Of a DNA stretch of 64,000 nt, positions 1 to 8,622 are shown piece by piece. The translations under genes were made by a program, and so were the position numbers. The stretch covers positions 1-64,000 of the forward strand of contig NZ_JALLAN010000022.1 in assembly GCF_023062595.1 (NCBI RefSeq), in the 5' to 3' direction. The notes under the pieces were generated by a model. The model saw only the letters and a list, made by a program, of their open reading frames with translations, had not been told where the DNA came from and did no database searches. Source of the DNA: Arthrobacter rhizosphaerae (GTDB taxonomy: Bacteria > Actinomycetota > Actinomycetes > Actinomycetales > Micrococcaceae). The first letter of the stretch is position 1; each line of letters starts with the position of its first letter.

Positions 1-904
1 CGGGTTCGTTGTGGCCGTGGAGGAGGGTGCGGTCGGTCATGACGAGTTGGATTTCGATGCCGGTGATCCCGCCGGGGGTGCCGGTGATCCGTTCGACGAG
101 GGTGTCGGCCATGATCTGCCCGCGGGAGCGGGTGTCCGGGCCGCGGATTTCCTCGCCGGTGTCGGTCGTGGTGCCGGTGCCGCTGGTGAGGGTGTTGGCG
201 TGTTGGGTGAGGGCTGCGTGGACGGCGACTCCTGCGGCGACGGGGAGCAGGGCGGTGAGGTAGGTCATGGTGTCGGGGGCCGGGCGGAGGCTGACGTGCC
301 GGTCCGCCGTGGCGTTGGCGGCGCGGGTGACCAGGGAGCGGGGATCGATCCGGTAGGCGGCGGTCCGGGCGGCGGCGATGAGGGCGCGGTCCCCGAGCCC
401 GGAGAGCGCGCCGGTGTCTGCTGCGAGTTCTTCATCGACTGTGCACCGGTCGGCGGCTGTGAGGCAGGCTGTTTCCCTGACCAGGAGGGTGGCGCGCCAT
501 TCGTTGAGTTGCCCGGTCTGGAGGGCTGCGAGGGTGTGGGGCATTTCGGTGGCGAGGGCTTTGGCCAGTCCGAGGAGCCGGGAGCCGCCGGCGGGGGACT
601 CGCGCCGGGCCAGGGCGATCTGCGCGCCCACGCCTTTCCCGAGTTCGGCAGCCGGTAAACCAGCCTGCCGCTGGGTGCGGCGTTGGTCGGCGTCGAACGC
701 GACGGCGATGCGGGCCTGCAGTGCTGCGGCGGCGGACTTCAGGTCCTCCAGCTCACGCAACTGCCCGATCAGTCCGGCGCCATCACTGCAGGGACGGACC
801 GCCGCCAGTGCCATCAGCAGATCACCCACTGACACGTCCCCCACGGCGGCTCCGCGGCTGCCCGCCAAAGCGAGTCCCGCCGTCGACCCCTGAATTTCCC
901 CCAT
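1..904 (-). CDS. DUF222 / HNH endonuclease-type protein, 5' part only
   Basis: The reverse strand is open from an ATG at 904-902 to the window edge, so about 301 N-terminal residues are present and the C-terminus is cut off. The reading begins MGEIQGSTAGLALAG and contains an alanine- and leucine-rich helical stretch. It ends at the edge with a segment of the type IEIQLVMTDRTLLHG, which is characteristic of the actinobacterial DUF222 domain. Proteins of this family usually carry a C-terminal HNH nuclease motif, which would lie outside the window, so nuclease function is inferred from the family. They occur in many copies in Arthrobacter-like genomes, and their biological role is poorly known. 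The hexamer AAGACT lies six nt before the start, so transcription may be leaderless. Confidence 0.85.
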   Translation of the reverse strand, partial: MGEIQGSTAGLALAGSRGAAVGDVSVGDLLMALAAVRPCSDGAGLIGQLRELEDLKSAAAALQARIAVAFDADQRRTQRQAGLPAAELGKGVGAQIALARRESPAGGSRLLGLAKALATEMPHTLAALQTGQLNEWRATLLVRETACLTAADRCTVDEELAADTGALSGLGDRALIAAARTAAYRIDPRSLVTRAANATADRHVSLRPAPDTMTYLTALLPVAAGVAVHAALTQHANTLTSGTGTTTDTGEEIRGPDTRSRGQIMADTLVERITGTPGGITGIEIQLVMTDRTLLHGHNEP

Positions 905-960
905 GGATAGAGTCTTCCAGCGACCATCGACAATTAAAGTGACAGCCCTAAGGTGGACGG

Positions 961-1431
961 ATGAGCATCACTCTTCGCCGCTATGAACCCCGGGACGCCG
1001 CAGCAACCCTGGACATCTTCTACCGGGCTGTTCATGTGACTGCGGCCTCCAGCTATTCACCCGAACAAATCGCGGTATGGGCTCCTGAGAACATCGACGT
1101 GGAGTCCTGGGGAGGCAAACAGATCACACGCAACGGGGTTGTCGCTGAAGTCGACGGTGAAGTTGTGGGTTTCAGTGACGTTGACGCCCACGGATACATC
1201 GACATGATGTTCGTCGCCCCGGAGCATGGCCGGACTGGTGTGGCATCTGCGCTGATGTCCTGGATTTTGGTTGAAGCGTCCAGGCGAGGGGCCAGGAGCC
1301 TCAGCACCAATGCCAGCGAAGCGGCCAAAGACTTCTTTGAGAAGCACGGATTCACAGCAGGCGAACATTGCCGCTTTCTGCGCGGCGGAGTCATCTTGAC
1401 CAACTACGCCATGAGCAGGCCACTTGCCTAG
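961..1431 (+). CDS. GNAT family N-acetyltransferase
   Basis: A 156-residue single-domain protein that should transfer an acetyl group from acetyl-CoA to an amine. The acetyl-CoA pyrophosphate loop is visible as EHGRTGVASALMSW (about residues 88-101), after the core strand DMMFVAP. The C-terminal part, KDFFEKHGFTAGEHCRF, is the usual last GNAT strand-helix. The length is normal for the family. The start ATG is preceded by TAAGGT exactly six nt upstream and by TCGACA 16 nt before that, a good leaderless promoter. The substrate cannot be predicted. A strong hairpin follows the stop codon, so it is probably monocistronic. Confidence 0.88.
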   Translation: MSITLRRYEPRDAAATLDIFYRAVHVTAASSYSPEQIAVWAPENIDVESWGGKQITRNGVVAEVDGEVVGFSDVDAHGYIDMMFVAPEHGRTGVASALMSWILVEASRRGARSLSTNASEAAKDFFEKHGFTAGEHCRFLRGGVILTNYAMSRPLA

Positions 1432-1454
1432 ATCGCAGGATGCCTAACGGAAAG

Positions 1455-1498
1455 GGAGCCCCGGCTTCCCTTAGCGAATTAAGGGAAGCCGGGGCTCC
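1455..1498 (+). terminator. Perfect 19-bp hairpin after the GNAT gene
   Basis: Arms 1455-1473 and 1480-1498 are perfectly complementary and GC-rich around GAGCCCCGGCTT, with a six-nt loop. There is no long T run on the plus strand, so it may end transcription less efficiently than a canonical terminator, or act mainly as an mRNA 3' stabiliser. Confidence 0.7.
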
Positions 1499-1623
1499 TG
1501 AAACATCGGAGCCCACGGTCAACAGTTAGCAGGACAAAGCGTCCACGAGATGGCCCTTCCGGGGCCAAATGCACGCATTCATTCACTCGGAGCGTCGGTA
1601 GTCTGAAGAGGGAGATCTGACGA

Positions 1624-2454
1624 GTGAGCGGATCACACAGGGAAAGTGAAGTGGTGCTGGTGCTGTTGGCCGTGATGCAGGCGAACTCCGTGGTGTTGGA
1701 TATTGAAGCGAACTGCCGCACGCTCGATGAGGCCGCGGGCAAAGCTGCGGCAGCCGGCGCCGACCTGCTGCTGACCTCCGAGCTCTTTCCTGTCGGCTAC
1801 GCGCCGCTTAGGGTGCGGAACGAGCTTGATCCAGCGAGACTTCCCGCAATTCAGCGCACTATCGCCGAAACAGCCCGGAAGCACGGAATTGCGCTCGTCT
1901 ACAGCTTGCCCGGAGTGACTGCCGAGGGCCTGTGGCACATCACTGCAACTCTCCTTGATGATCAAGGGAACGAGTTGATCAGCTATGAAAAGGTCCATTT
2001 GTTCGGAGCCGAGGAGAGCGCGGCATTTTCGCCGGCCGAAGCACCTCCCGGCGTCGTGGATTTCCTTGGCATTCCAACGTCACTGCTGATCTGCTACGAC
2101 GTCGAATTCCCCGAGCCGGTGCGCGCCGCAGCTGTCCGCGGCGCCGAACTGCTCTTGGTTCCTACGGCATTGTCGGAAGGGTTCGACGCCGTACCCCAGG
2201 TGTTGCTGCGCGCCAGGGCGCTCGAAAGCCAGCTGACGGTGGCATATGCCAACCACAGCGGCGTGGAAGATGGCTGTACCTTTCTAGGCGGGAGCGTGGT
2301 CGCAGGGCCGGATGGCTCACTGCTTGCTGCCGCAGGTGCAGGCGACGAATTGCTGTTTGCCACCGTCGACCCCGCGGCAGCGAAGGCCGCCCGGGCAGCC
2401 GTTCCCTACCTCCGGGAGCGCAGGCCTGACCTTTACCGCTCGTGGGAGGAATGA
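1624..2454 (+). CDS. davA: 5-aminovaleramidase (delta-aminovaleramide amidohydrolase), nitrilase superfamily
   Basis: A 276-residue carbon-nitrogen hydrolase. The family's Glu-Lys-Cys triad is visible as E53 in TSELFPVGY, K123 in YEKVHLFG and C157 in LLICYDVEFPEP. The pattern around these residues, with the LLVPTA and RARALESQ segments, closely resembles Pseudomonas DavA as I know it. DavA hydrolyses 5-aminovaleramide to 5-aminovalerate and ammonia, the step after lysine 2-monooxygenase. A davB gene lies about 3.4 kb downstream on the same strand, which makes this assignment much better than a generic amidase. The GTG start at 1624 follows AGAGGGAG by nine nt; a second in-frame GTG at 1651 is possible. 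It ends ten bp from the convergent regulator gene. Confidence 0.82.
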   Translation: MSGSHRESEVVLVLLAVMQANSVVLDIEANCRTLDEAAGKAAAAGADLLLTSELFPVGYAPLRVRNELDPARLPAIQRTIAETARKHGIALVYSLPGVTAEGLWHITATLLDDQGNELISYEKVHLFGAEESAAFSPAEAPPGVVDFLGIPTSLLICYDVEFPEPVRAAAVRGAELLLVPTALSEGFDAVPQVLLRARALESQLTVAYANHSGVEDGCTFLGGSVVAGPDGSLLAAAGAGDELLFATVDPAAAKAARAAVPYLRERRPDLYRSWEE

Positions 2455-2464
2455 GCTGCTGGGA

Positions 2465-4063
2465 CTAGGCGAAAGCTGCCGGTGGGCCGGGCACCTCGTC
2501 GGCGTACTGAAGCGCAAACCACAGTTCGGCGCGTACCCCGGCCTGATTGAGGTCCATGTCCAAGAGCTCGCCCAGGGTGTTGATCTGCCGTCGCACACTG
2601 TTCCGATGCAGGCCCAGGGCCTTTGCTGTGGCATCCCAGCTCCCGTTTTCGCCCAGCCACGCCCGGAGAACTGCCAGCTGTGCGGTGCGGCGCTCGGGGT
2701 CCTGATTGAGGACCGGCTCCAACAACCTGGCCGCAAGAATCGTCCCGGCGTCGCGTCCCAAAAGGCCTTCAACTGACCAACTGATCTCGTCCACCCTGGC
2801 GCTCTTACCTGTGGTCTTGACCCGGGGTCGAAGGGAAGTCACACGCTGATAGGCGGCAGCCAACCCGGTTAGTTCGGTCGCGTCTCCGATAGCAAGACGC
2901 CAGCCGAGCTTTTCGACGTCGGCCAGAAGGGCGTCGTCCACCTTCAGTCGCGTAATCGCGGTGAAACCGTAATCGGTGATCTCCACAAGTTTCGTGTCCA
3001 GCATCCGCCGCCACTGCAGCAGTTCCCTGACGGGACTGTCGCTCCCGGGCCAGGAGGGGGAATCGATGGTGATTCCCTGCACGACCCGTAGGGATGCGGA
3101 GCGTGAGGAGCCTGTGCTTTGCGCCAGCAGGTCTTTCAGGGCGTTTATGTGCCGCGTGCCCCCGGTTGCCAGGCTGTCCGGATGCAGTAGCAGGGCCGTA
3201 GCCAGCTGGCTTGGGGCCAGAGAACCGCTGGTCCGCTGGCGCACCAGCAGTTCCAGGAGGCCGACGGCGGATGACACCACGCTGTTCTGCGCCGGCGTCA
3301 GGGGCGTGCTGCTACCGAGGACCAGGCCGCCCAGATTGGCATCCCGGGTGCTGCGCAAGGGGTGGCCGAATACCTGGGACGATCCGGGGGAGTCCAGAGT
3401 TTCGGTTTCCACACGGGGGCCGCTTCCGGCAAGAAGGCGCCCCAGCAGTGACTGCAACCTGGCCAGCTCCGGGACTGTACCTGCCCGTGCCCGTGCCCTT
3501 CCGTCAGCGCCCACCAGAAGAGCCCAGACGGGAACGCGCTGGACAAGGGCGGCAAGGAGTTCGTGCTCGGGCCTGGCCGAGAGCACGGCCCTCATCAGTT
3601 GCCGGTTGGTGTCCGCCAATTCCCGCAGCAGCCTGGCTTTATCCGATTCGAGCAGCTGCGAGAATTCAAGTCCCAAAGCCGCGAACGGAACCGTCTGTGG
3701 AATCTCCACAAGGGTCAGGTTATGGCGAATGCAAGCCTGAACCACGGCGGCCGGAACCGCCTGGAAATACGGTTCCAACCCGAAGCCAAGGGCTGTTACG
3801 CTCGCCCCAACCAGCCTCTCCACGTAGGCATCCACTTTGTCCGCGGCACCACCTTCGCCAACGAAGGGAAGGCCGGAGGTGAGGAGGAACTCTCCATCGA
3901 GCAGGTAAGGAGTTGGATCTTCCAGCTCGCTGGGCTCAACCCACCGCAGCGTCCTGGTGCGGTTGCCGCCGTCGTGCAGGATCCTTAACTGCGGTGGCAA
4001 CTGCTTCAGGAACTGTTCGAGGGTAACAGCGCTCAGCCCTTCGGTTCCGGCGTCAGGCGTCAC
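2465..4063 (-). CDS. PucR family transcriptional regulator
   Basis: The protein has about 532 residues. The N-terminal half (roughly 10-150) is a PucR-type sensor domain (LEQFLKQLPPQLRILHDGG, then YLLDGEFLLTSGLPF). The C-terminus carries the PucR helix-turn-helix, ATAKALGLHRNSVRRQINTLGELL. The GTG at 4063 is chosen because GGAGG sits eight nt upstream; the frame could be extended to a TTG at 4114 that has no good ribosome binding site. PucR proteins usually control purine, amine or amino acid catabolism genes next to them. Here it lies between davA and the permease and is divergent from the permease, so it probably controls lysine uptake and breakdown. The inducer is unknown. Confidence 0.85.
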   Translation of the reverse strand: MTPDAGTEGLSAVTLEQFLKQLPPQLRILHDGGNRTRTLRWVEPSELEDPTPYLLDGEFLLTSGLPFVGEGGAADKVDAYVERLVGASVTALGFGLEPYFQAVPAAVVQACIRHNLTLVEIPQTVPFAALGLEFSQLLESDKARLLRELADTNRQLMRAVLSARPEHELLAALVQRVPVWALLVGADGRARARAGTVPELARLQSLLGRLLAGSGPRVETETLDSPGSSQVFGHPLRSTRDANLGGLVLGSSTPLTPAQNSVVSSAVGLLELLVRQRTSGSLAPSQLATALLLHPDSLATGGTRHINALKDLLAQSTGSSRSASLRVVQGITIDSPSWPGSDSPVRELLQWRRMLDTKLVEITDYGFTAITRLKVDDALLADVEKLGWRLAIGDATELTGLAAAYQRVTSLRPRVKTTGKSARVDEISWSVEGLLGRDAGTILAARLLEPVLNQDPERRTAQLAVLRAWLGENGSWDATAKALGLHRNSVRRQINTLGELLDMDLNQAGVRAELWFALQYADEVPGPPAAFA

Positions 4064-4289
4064 TGGGAGCGCCTCCGGTGTCCGGATCTCCAAATAGCAC
4101 AGGCGTGTCACCAACGAACAGGTCTACGCTGACCTGCCCTGAAAACACCGCGCCCGCAGTGCTTGTGTTCTGTGCATTTTGTCTCATGGCAGATCACTAT
4201 AGGTCATTTTGCACAACCGTGAGAGGTGGCTCACATGCCTAAGCTTGGTCGAGGGAAAATGACTCACTACACACGAACGGACGTCAACG
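4064..4289 (+). promoter_or_regulatory. Divergent promoter region between PucR regulator and lysine-locus permease
   Basis: These 226 bp separate two divergent starts. Two kinds of symmetric element are visible. GTGAG-N6-CTCAC at 4219-4234 is a perfect inverted repeat. The elements GTGCATTTTG (near 4171) and CATTTTGCAC (ending near 4214) place inverted GTGCA/TGCAC arms about 33 nt apart. Either is a reasonable operator for the adjacent PucR protein, but neither is proven. A TATAGG hexamer lies near 4199. Confidence 0.45.
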
Positions 4290-5816
4290 ATGACTCTGCC
4301 AACCATCACCGGACAGAAGCCCGCGGCAGCCCCGGAAGGGGGTGGGCAGCGCACTGGCCTGACCGCGCAGCTGCTCCGCCGAAAGCCGATCGGCCAGATG
4401 CTCAGTGAGGCCGAAGGCAAGCAGGACGCCCCAAAGCTGGTCCGCAGCTTCGGCGTGCTGCAACTGACCATGATCAGCGTGGGAGCCACCCTCGGGACAG
4501 GAATCCTGGTGATCCTGGGCGAGTCCGTGCCGCTGGCCGGCCCCGCCATCTGGATCTCCTTCGCCATTGCCGGCCTCGCCGCGCTGCTGTCGGCTGTTTC
4601 GTATGCCGAGATGGCCGGCCTCGTGCCCGTCGCGGGCTCCAGCTACTCCTACAGCTACGCCACTATGGGCGAGGGCATGGCCTGGATCTGCGGCTGGTGC
4701 CTTGTCCTGGAATACGCGGTTTCCGTCGCTGCTGTAGCCGTCGGGGCCGGGCAGTACGTCAACGAAACCCTCGCTGTCTTCGGCAACGTCCTTCCGGATG
4801 CCATCTCACAGCCACCGGGTGAAGGCGGGATGATGAACATCCCGGCCATGGTCATCGTGGTTCTTGCCATGATGCTGCTGGTCCGTGGCGCCAGGGAGAG
4901 CGCCTGGATTAACACTGCGATCGTCGTGGTCAAAGTAGGCATCCTGGTCTTCTTCTGCGCCGTGGCATTCACGGCCTTCAACGCCGGCAACTTCGAGCCT
5001 CTCCTGCCCATGGGGGCCGCAGGTGTTTCCGCCGCCGCTTCCAGCGTCTTCTTCTCCTACATCGGTTTCGACGCAGCCTCCACCGCAGGCGAGGAAGCCC
5101 GGAACCCGAAGCGCGACCTGCCCAGGGCCATCATGCTTTCCATGGTCATCGTCACCACCATCTACGTCCTGGTTGCCGTAGCCGCTATCGGTGCCAGGCC
5201 CTGGGGTTGGTTCGACGGAACCGACGCCGCCCTTGTCCGCATCCTTGAGGAAATCACCGGCCAGCCCTGGATAGCGCTCGTCTTTTCCGTGGGCGCCGTC
5301 CTGGCCATCGCGAGCATCGTGCTCACCGTCCTCTACGGGCAGACCCGTATCCTGCTCTCGATGTCGCGCGACGGCCTCGTTCCCCGGATCTTCGGACGCG
5401 TTTCCCGCCGGACAGGTACACCGGTGGCCGGAACGCTCATCGTGGGCATCGCCGTCGCCCTCACCGCGGGACTCGTGCCGCTCGGGTCCCTCGCGGACGC
5501 CACCAGCATCGGAACCCTCTTCGCCTTCGCTCTGGTCAACGTGGCCGTCATCTACCTGCGGCGCACCCGGCCCGAACTTGAGAGGACCTTCCGCGTCCCG
5601 CTGTTTCCGCTGACTCCGATCCTCGGGGCGGCCATGTGCGGTTACCTCATGCTTAACCTCGGTGCCGATACCTGGGTGGTCTTCGGGCTGTGGATGCTCG
5701 TGGGGGTCGGAGCATACTTCAGCTACGGGCGACGCAACTCACGGGTAGCCGCACTGAGCCAGGAGGAATACCGTGAACTAACACGTCCCCGGTCCTCCGA
5801 ATATCAGTCCTCGTAA
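4290..5816 (+). CDS. APC superfamily amino acid permease, cationic-amino-acid-transporter type
   Basis: A 508-residue protein with a hydrophilic N-terminus of about 50 residues followed by roughly 12 membrane segments. TM1 carries the APC substrate-binding motif in SVGATLGTGILVI. The segment FFSYIGFDAASTAGEEARNP (about residues 251-270) and the later RILLSMSRDGLVP are hallmarks of the CAT branch, which imports lysine, arginine or other amino acids by proton symport. It is followed 49 bp downstream by davB on the same strand and is divergent from the PucR gene, so lysine is the likely substrate. Substrate choice is inferred from neighbours, not from specific residues. Confidence 0.85.
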   Translation: MTLPTITGQKPAAAPEGGGQRTGLTAQLLRRKPIGQMLSEAEGKQDAPKLVRSFGVLQLTMISVGATLGTGILVILGESVPLAGPAIWISFAIAGLAALLSAVSYAEMAGLVPVAGSSYSYSYATMGEGMAWICGWCLVLEYAVSVAAVAVGAGQYVNETLAVFGNVLPDAISQPPGEGGMMNIPAMVIVVLAMMLLVRGARESAWINTAIVVVKVGILVFFCAVAFTAFNAGNFEPLLPMGAAGVSAAASSVFFSYIGFDAASTAGEEARNPKRDLPRAIMLSMVIVTTIYVLVAVAAIGARPWGWFDGTDAALVRILEEITGQPWIALVFSVGAVLAIASIVLTVLYGQTRILLSMSRDGLVPRIFGRVSRRTGTPVAGTLIVGIAVALTAGLVPLGSLADATSIGTLFAFALVNVAVIYLRRTRPELERTFRVPLFPLTPILGAAMCGYLMLNLGADTWVVFGLWMLVGVGAYFSYGRRNSRVAALSQEEYRELTRPRSSEYQSS

Positions 5817-5865
5817 CTACCTCCGCATCCCCAGTCCACTCCTGAACTGACAAAGGCAGACCCCC

Positions 5866-7581
5866 ATGACCACCGCCACTGAATTGCCGGCTTCCGATCC
5901 GTCGAGCACCCTGGACACACCGGGCCCCATCACCATGCTGAACCCGGACTTCCCGTTTAGCTACGACCACTATCTGGCCCACCCAGCCGGCCTTGGCTCG
6001 CTGCCGCCGGAGTTGTACGGAACAGAAGTGGCTATCATCGGGGCCGGACTTTCCGGACTTGTCACAGCCTATGAACTCATGAAACTTGGGCTGCGCCCGG
6101 TGGTGTACGAGGCCGACCAGATCGGTGGACGACTGCGCACAGCAAACTTCCCGTCCGCCCCTGACGTCGTGGCAGACCTGGGTGGCATGCGTTTCCCTGT
6201 TTCCGGCAAGGCCTTCTACCACTACGTTGACCTGCTTGGGCTGCAGACGCAGGATTTCCCCAACCCGCTTGCCCCCGGCACCTCCAGTACCGTGATTGAG
6301 CTCGCGGGGGAGAAGCACTACGCCACCACGTCAGCAGACCTGCCGCCGTTCTTCCGTGAGGTGGCTGAGGCCTGGAAACATGCAGTGAACGACGGCGCCA
6401 GGTTCAGTGAGATGCAAGAGGCCATTCGTGCGCGGGACACCGTCCGGATCAAGGAAATTTGGAACGATCTGCTCCCGGAGCTTGATGAGCAGACGTTCTA
6501 TGGGTTCATAGCGGGCAGCAAATCCTTCAAGGACGCTGGTTTTGCGCACCGCGAGGCGTTTGGGCAGGTGGGTTTCGGGACCGGTGGCTGGGACACCGAC
6601 TTCCCCAACTCCATTCTGGAAATCCTGCGGGTTGTTTACACCGACGCCGACGATCAGCACCGCCTGATAACCGGCGGTGCGCAGCGGCTCCCGGAGGCAC
6701 TGTGGAAGCACGCGCCGTCGGGCATGGCCCACTGGCCGGAGGGCACCTCGCTTTCATCCCTGCATTCCGGATCGCCCCGAGGCGCGGTTGACAGGATCGT
6801 CCGGGCAAACAGCGGCGATCTCCCTGCCGGTAATTTCCTCGTCCGGGAACGCTGGGGTCGGGAGGCGGCCTACCCGGCTGTTGTCACCACCTGCCAGTCC
6901 TGGTTGCTGTCCACCAGGATCCACACGGAGGAGGCGCTGTTTCCTGCCCAGCTGTGGACAGCCATTGAGCGCTCGCACTACATGCAGTCGTCCAAGACGT
7001 TTGTGATGGTCGACAGGCCGTTCTGGAAGGACTTTGATCCGGATACGGGACGGGAAGTTCTCTCGATGACCCTGACGGACAGGCTGAACCGGGCCACTTA
7101 CCTCCTCGAGGACGGTCCGGACAAGCCTGCGGTCATTCTGCTCTCCTATACGTGGAACGACGACGCCCTCAAGTGGCTGGCGCTGGATGCGGACCAGCGT
7201 GTGGAACTGATGCTGCATTCGCTTCAGCAGATCTATCCCGGTGTGGACATCGCCAGCCACATCATCGGCCAGCCCATCACTGTCTCCTGGGAAGCGGATC
7301 CCAACTTCATGGGAGCTTTCAAGGCGAACCTGCCCGGGCATTACCGCTACCAGCAGCGGCTCTTCTCGCACTTCAAGCAGGACCAGCTTCCTGAGCACCA
7401 GCGCGGGATCTTCCTGGCCGGCGACGACGTTTCGTTTACGGCAGGCTGGGCGGAAGGCGCCGTCACTACCGGATTGAACGCCGTCTGGGGAGTGGTGAAC
7501 CATCTGGGCGGGCAGTCCGCTCCGGAAAATCCGGGACCGGGTGAGCTGCTAGAGGATCTGGGTCCGATAGCCCTCGACTGA
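5866..7581 (+). CDS. davB: L-lysine 2-monooxygenase, FAD-dependent
   Basis: A 571-residue flavoprotein amine oxidase. The dinucleotide-binding motif VAIIGAGLSGLVTAYELMK is at about residues 55-73, followed by YEADQIGGRL. The segments ADLGGMRFPVSGKAFYHYVD, SFKDAGFAHREAFGQVGFG, SKTFVMVDRPFWKD and ITVSWEADPNFMGAFK follow the Pseudomonas DavB sequence very closely as I recall it. The C-terminal GDDVSFTAGWAEGA is the FAD-contact region. The reaction is oxidative decarboxylation of L-lysine to 5-aminovaleramide, CO2 and water. The length matches the family (about 560). A tryptophan or phenylalanine 2-monooxygenase is the main alternative, but the davA gene nearby supports lysine. Later steps (5-aminovalerate transaminase, glutarate semialdehyde dehydrogenase) are not in the window. 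Confidence 0.85.
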   Translation: MTTATELPASDPSSTLDTPGPITMLNPDFPFSYDHYLAHPAGLGSLPPELYGTEVAIIGAGLSGLVTAYELMKLGLRPVVYEADQIGGRLRTANFPSAPDVVADLGGMRFPVSGKAFYHYVDLLGLQTQDFPNPLAPGTSSTVIELAGEKHYATTSADLPPFFREVAEAWKHAVNDGARFSEMQEAIRARDTVRIKEIWNDLLPELDEQTFYGFIAGSKSFKDAGFAHREAFGQVGFGTGGWDTDFPNSILEILRVVYTDADDQHRLITGGAQRLPEALWKHAPSGMAHWPEGTSLSSLHSGSPRGAVDRIVRANSGDLPAGNFLVRERWGREAAYPAVVTTCQSWLLSTRIHTEEALFPAQLWTAIERSHYMQSSKTFVMVDRPFWKDFDPDTGREVLSMTLTDRLNRATYLLEDGPDKPAVILLSYTWNDDALKWLALDADQRVELMLHSLQQIYPGVDIASHIIGQPITVSWEADPNFMGAFKANLPGHYRYQQRLFSHFKQDQLPEHQRGIFLAGDDVSFTAGWAEGAVTTGLNAVWGVVNHLGGQSAPENPGPGELLEDLGPIALD

Positions 7582-7601
7582 ATCCACGGCCGGCAGCAGG
7601 C

Positions 7602-8450
7602 TTAGGCCTCTGCGCTGCGCAGCTTGGCTGATGGTGCGGGCGGGTGGGGCGCGCTGCCGGATTGGCGGGGGACCTGAGCCACCCTGTCGATTTGGCCAAG
7701 GTAGTGGTCCCTCGGCCAATGCCGGACACGCTGCGGCAGGATCGGATTAACCACGGCAAGCAGACGCATGACCCGTTCGAAGCGCCGCCGATGCCCCTTA
7801 CTCCACGGCAGCCTGAAATCCTCCTGAAGCGAGCCCGGGAGGAGGCCAGCGGTCAGGAGACGGGCAAGGGGCATGGTGAGCCGCAGCCACAGCGGCACAG
7901 CGGACGGATACAGCAGGTCGTGTGCCACCCGGACCGCGACCTCGTCAACCTTCAGGGCGCCGAGGCTTCGGTCCCAGTACTCGCGGAACGCTGAGCGGTC
8001 AGCCGGCCACAACTCTGCGGGGAGCTGCAGGGCTGTTCCGATCTTCGCGTACTCGCGGTAAATGACATCGGCGGAATCGTCGTCGAGCGGGCCATGGATG
8101 CGTTCGTAGACAGTCACGGCGGTGTCGTAGAGGGTGGCCACAACCCAAAGCTGGGACTCGGCGTCGAAAGCGTTGTAGCCCTTGGAACCAGCGTCCGCTG
8201 CTCGGCGGACGGGGGCGTGGGCACGGTTCACGCTGCGGCGCATGGCTGCCATTTGCTCCGGTGACCCGTAGATCACGGCGTAGACATAGCTCATGGTGCT
8301 GCGCAGCCGGTCCAGGGGCCGTTCAGCGAAATTGCTGTGCTCAGCCACGGCATGGCCGATCGAGGGATTGGCGATCTGCAGCAGGACCGCGCGCCCTGCC
8401 CCGGCCAGCAGGACGCCCTCGGCCCCGATGTCAGAGAGTCTACGAACCAT
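7602..8450 (-). CDS. Oxygenase MpaB family protein (DUF2236)
   Basis: A 282-residue protein with the DUF2236/MpaB pattern: GAGRAVLLQIANPSIGHAVAEHSNF near the N-terminus and DAESQLWVVATLYDTAVTVYE in the middle. Members include the latex-clearing and mycophenolic-acid oxygenases and are thought to bind heme through conserved histidines; the substrate here is unknown. The start ATG has TATGGT exactly six nt upstream, a leaderless promoter, and there is no ribosome binding site. It is convergent with davB, with only 20 bp between stop codons. The gap 8451-8622 upstream holds nothing I can interpret apart from this promoter. Confidence 0.82.
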   Translation of the reverse strand: MVRRLSDIGAEGVLLAGAGRAVLLQIANPSIGHAVAEHSNFAERPLDRLRSTMSYVYAVIYGSPEQMAAMRRSVNRAHAPVRRAADAGSKGYNAFDAESQLWVVATLYDTAVTVYERIHGPLDDDSADVIYREYAKIGTALQLPAELWPADRSAFREYWDRSLGALKVDEVAVRVAHDLLYPSAVPLWLRLTMPLARLLTAGLLPGSLQEDFRLPWSKGHRRRFERVMRLLAVVNPILPQRVRHWPRDHYLGQIDRVAQVPRQSGSAPHPPAPSAKLRSAEA

Positions 8451-8622
8451 TCAGACACCATACCTGAGGGGGCAGAGACGTGTCCCCGCCAGTCAGAACT
8501 ACTTACTGGGGTAGCCGACGGGGCCGGTCATGCCAATAGCCCTGTGCATGAACATGGCTCCGGGGATACCACGGCGGACCAGGCTTTCACGCATCCCTGC
8601 CACACGGCTCCGGACGATAGGC

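Noticed and set aside
11..658. Plus-strand open frame of 215 codons at the left edge
   Set aside because: Its Gly/Ala/Val-rich product is the complement of the DUF222 reading frame, which has a recognisable domain pattern.
4219..4234. GTGAG-N6-CTCAC as a CRP/GlxR site
   Set aside because: The GTGA/TCAC half-sites are eight nt apart here, not six, so the consensus spacing is wrong. It was kept only as a possible PucR operator.
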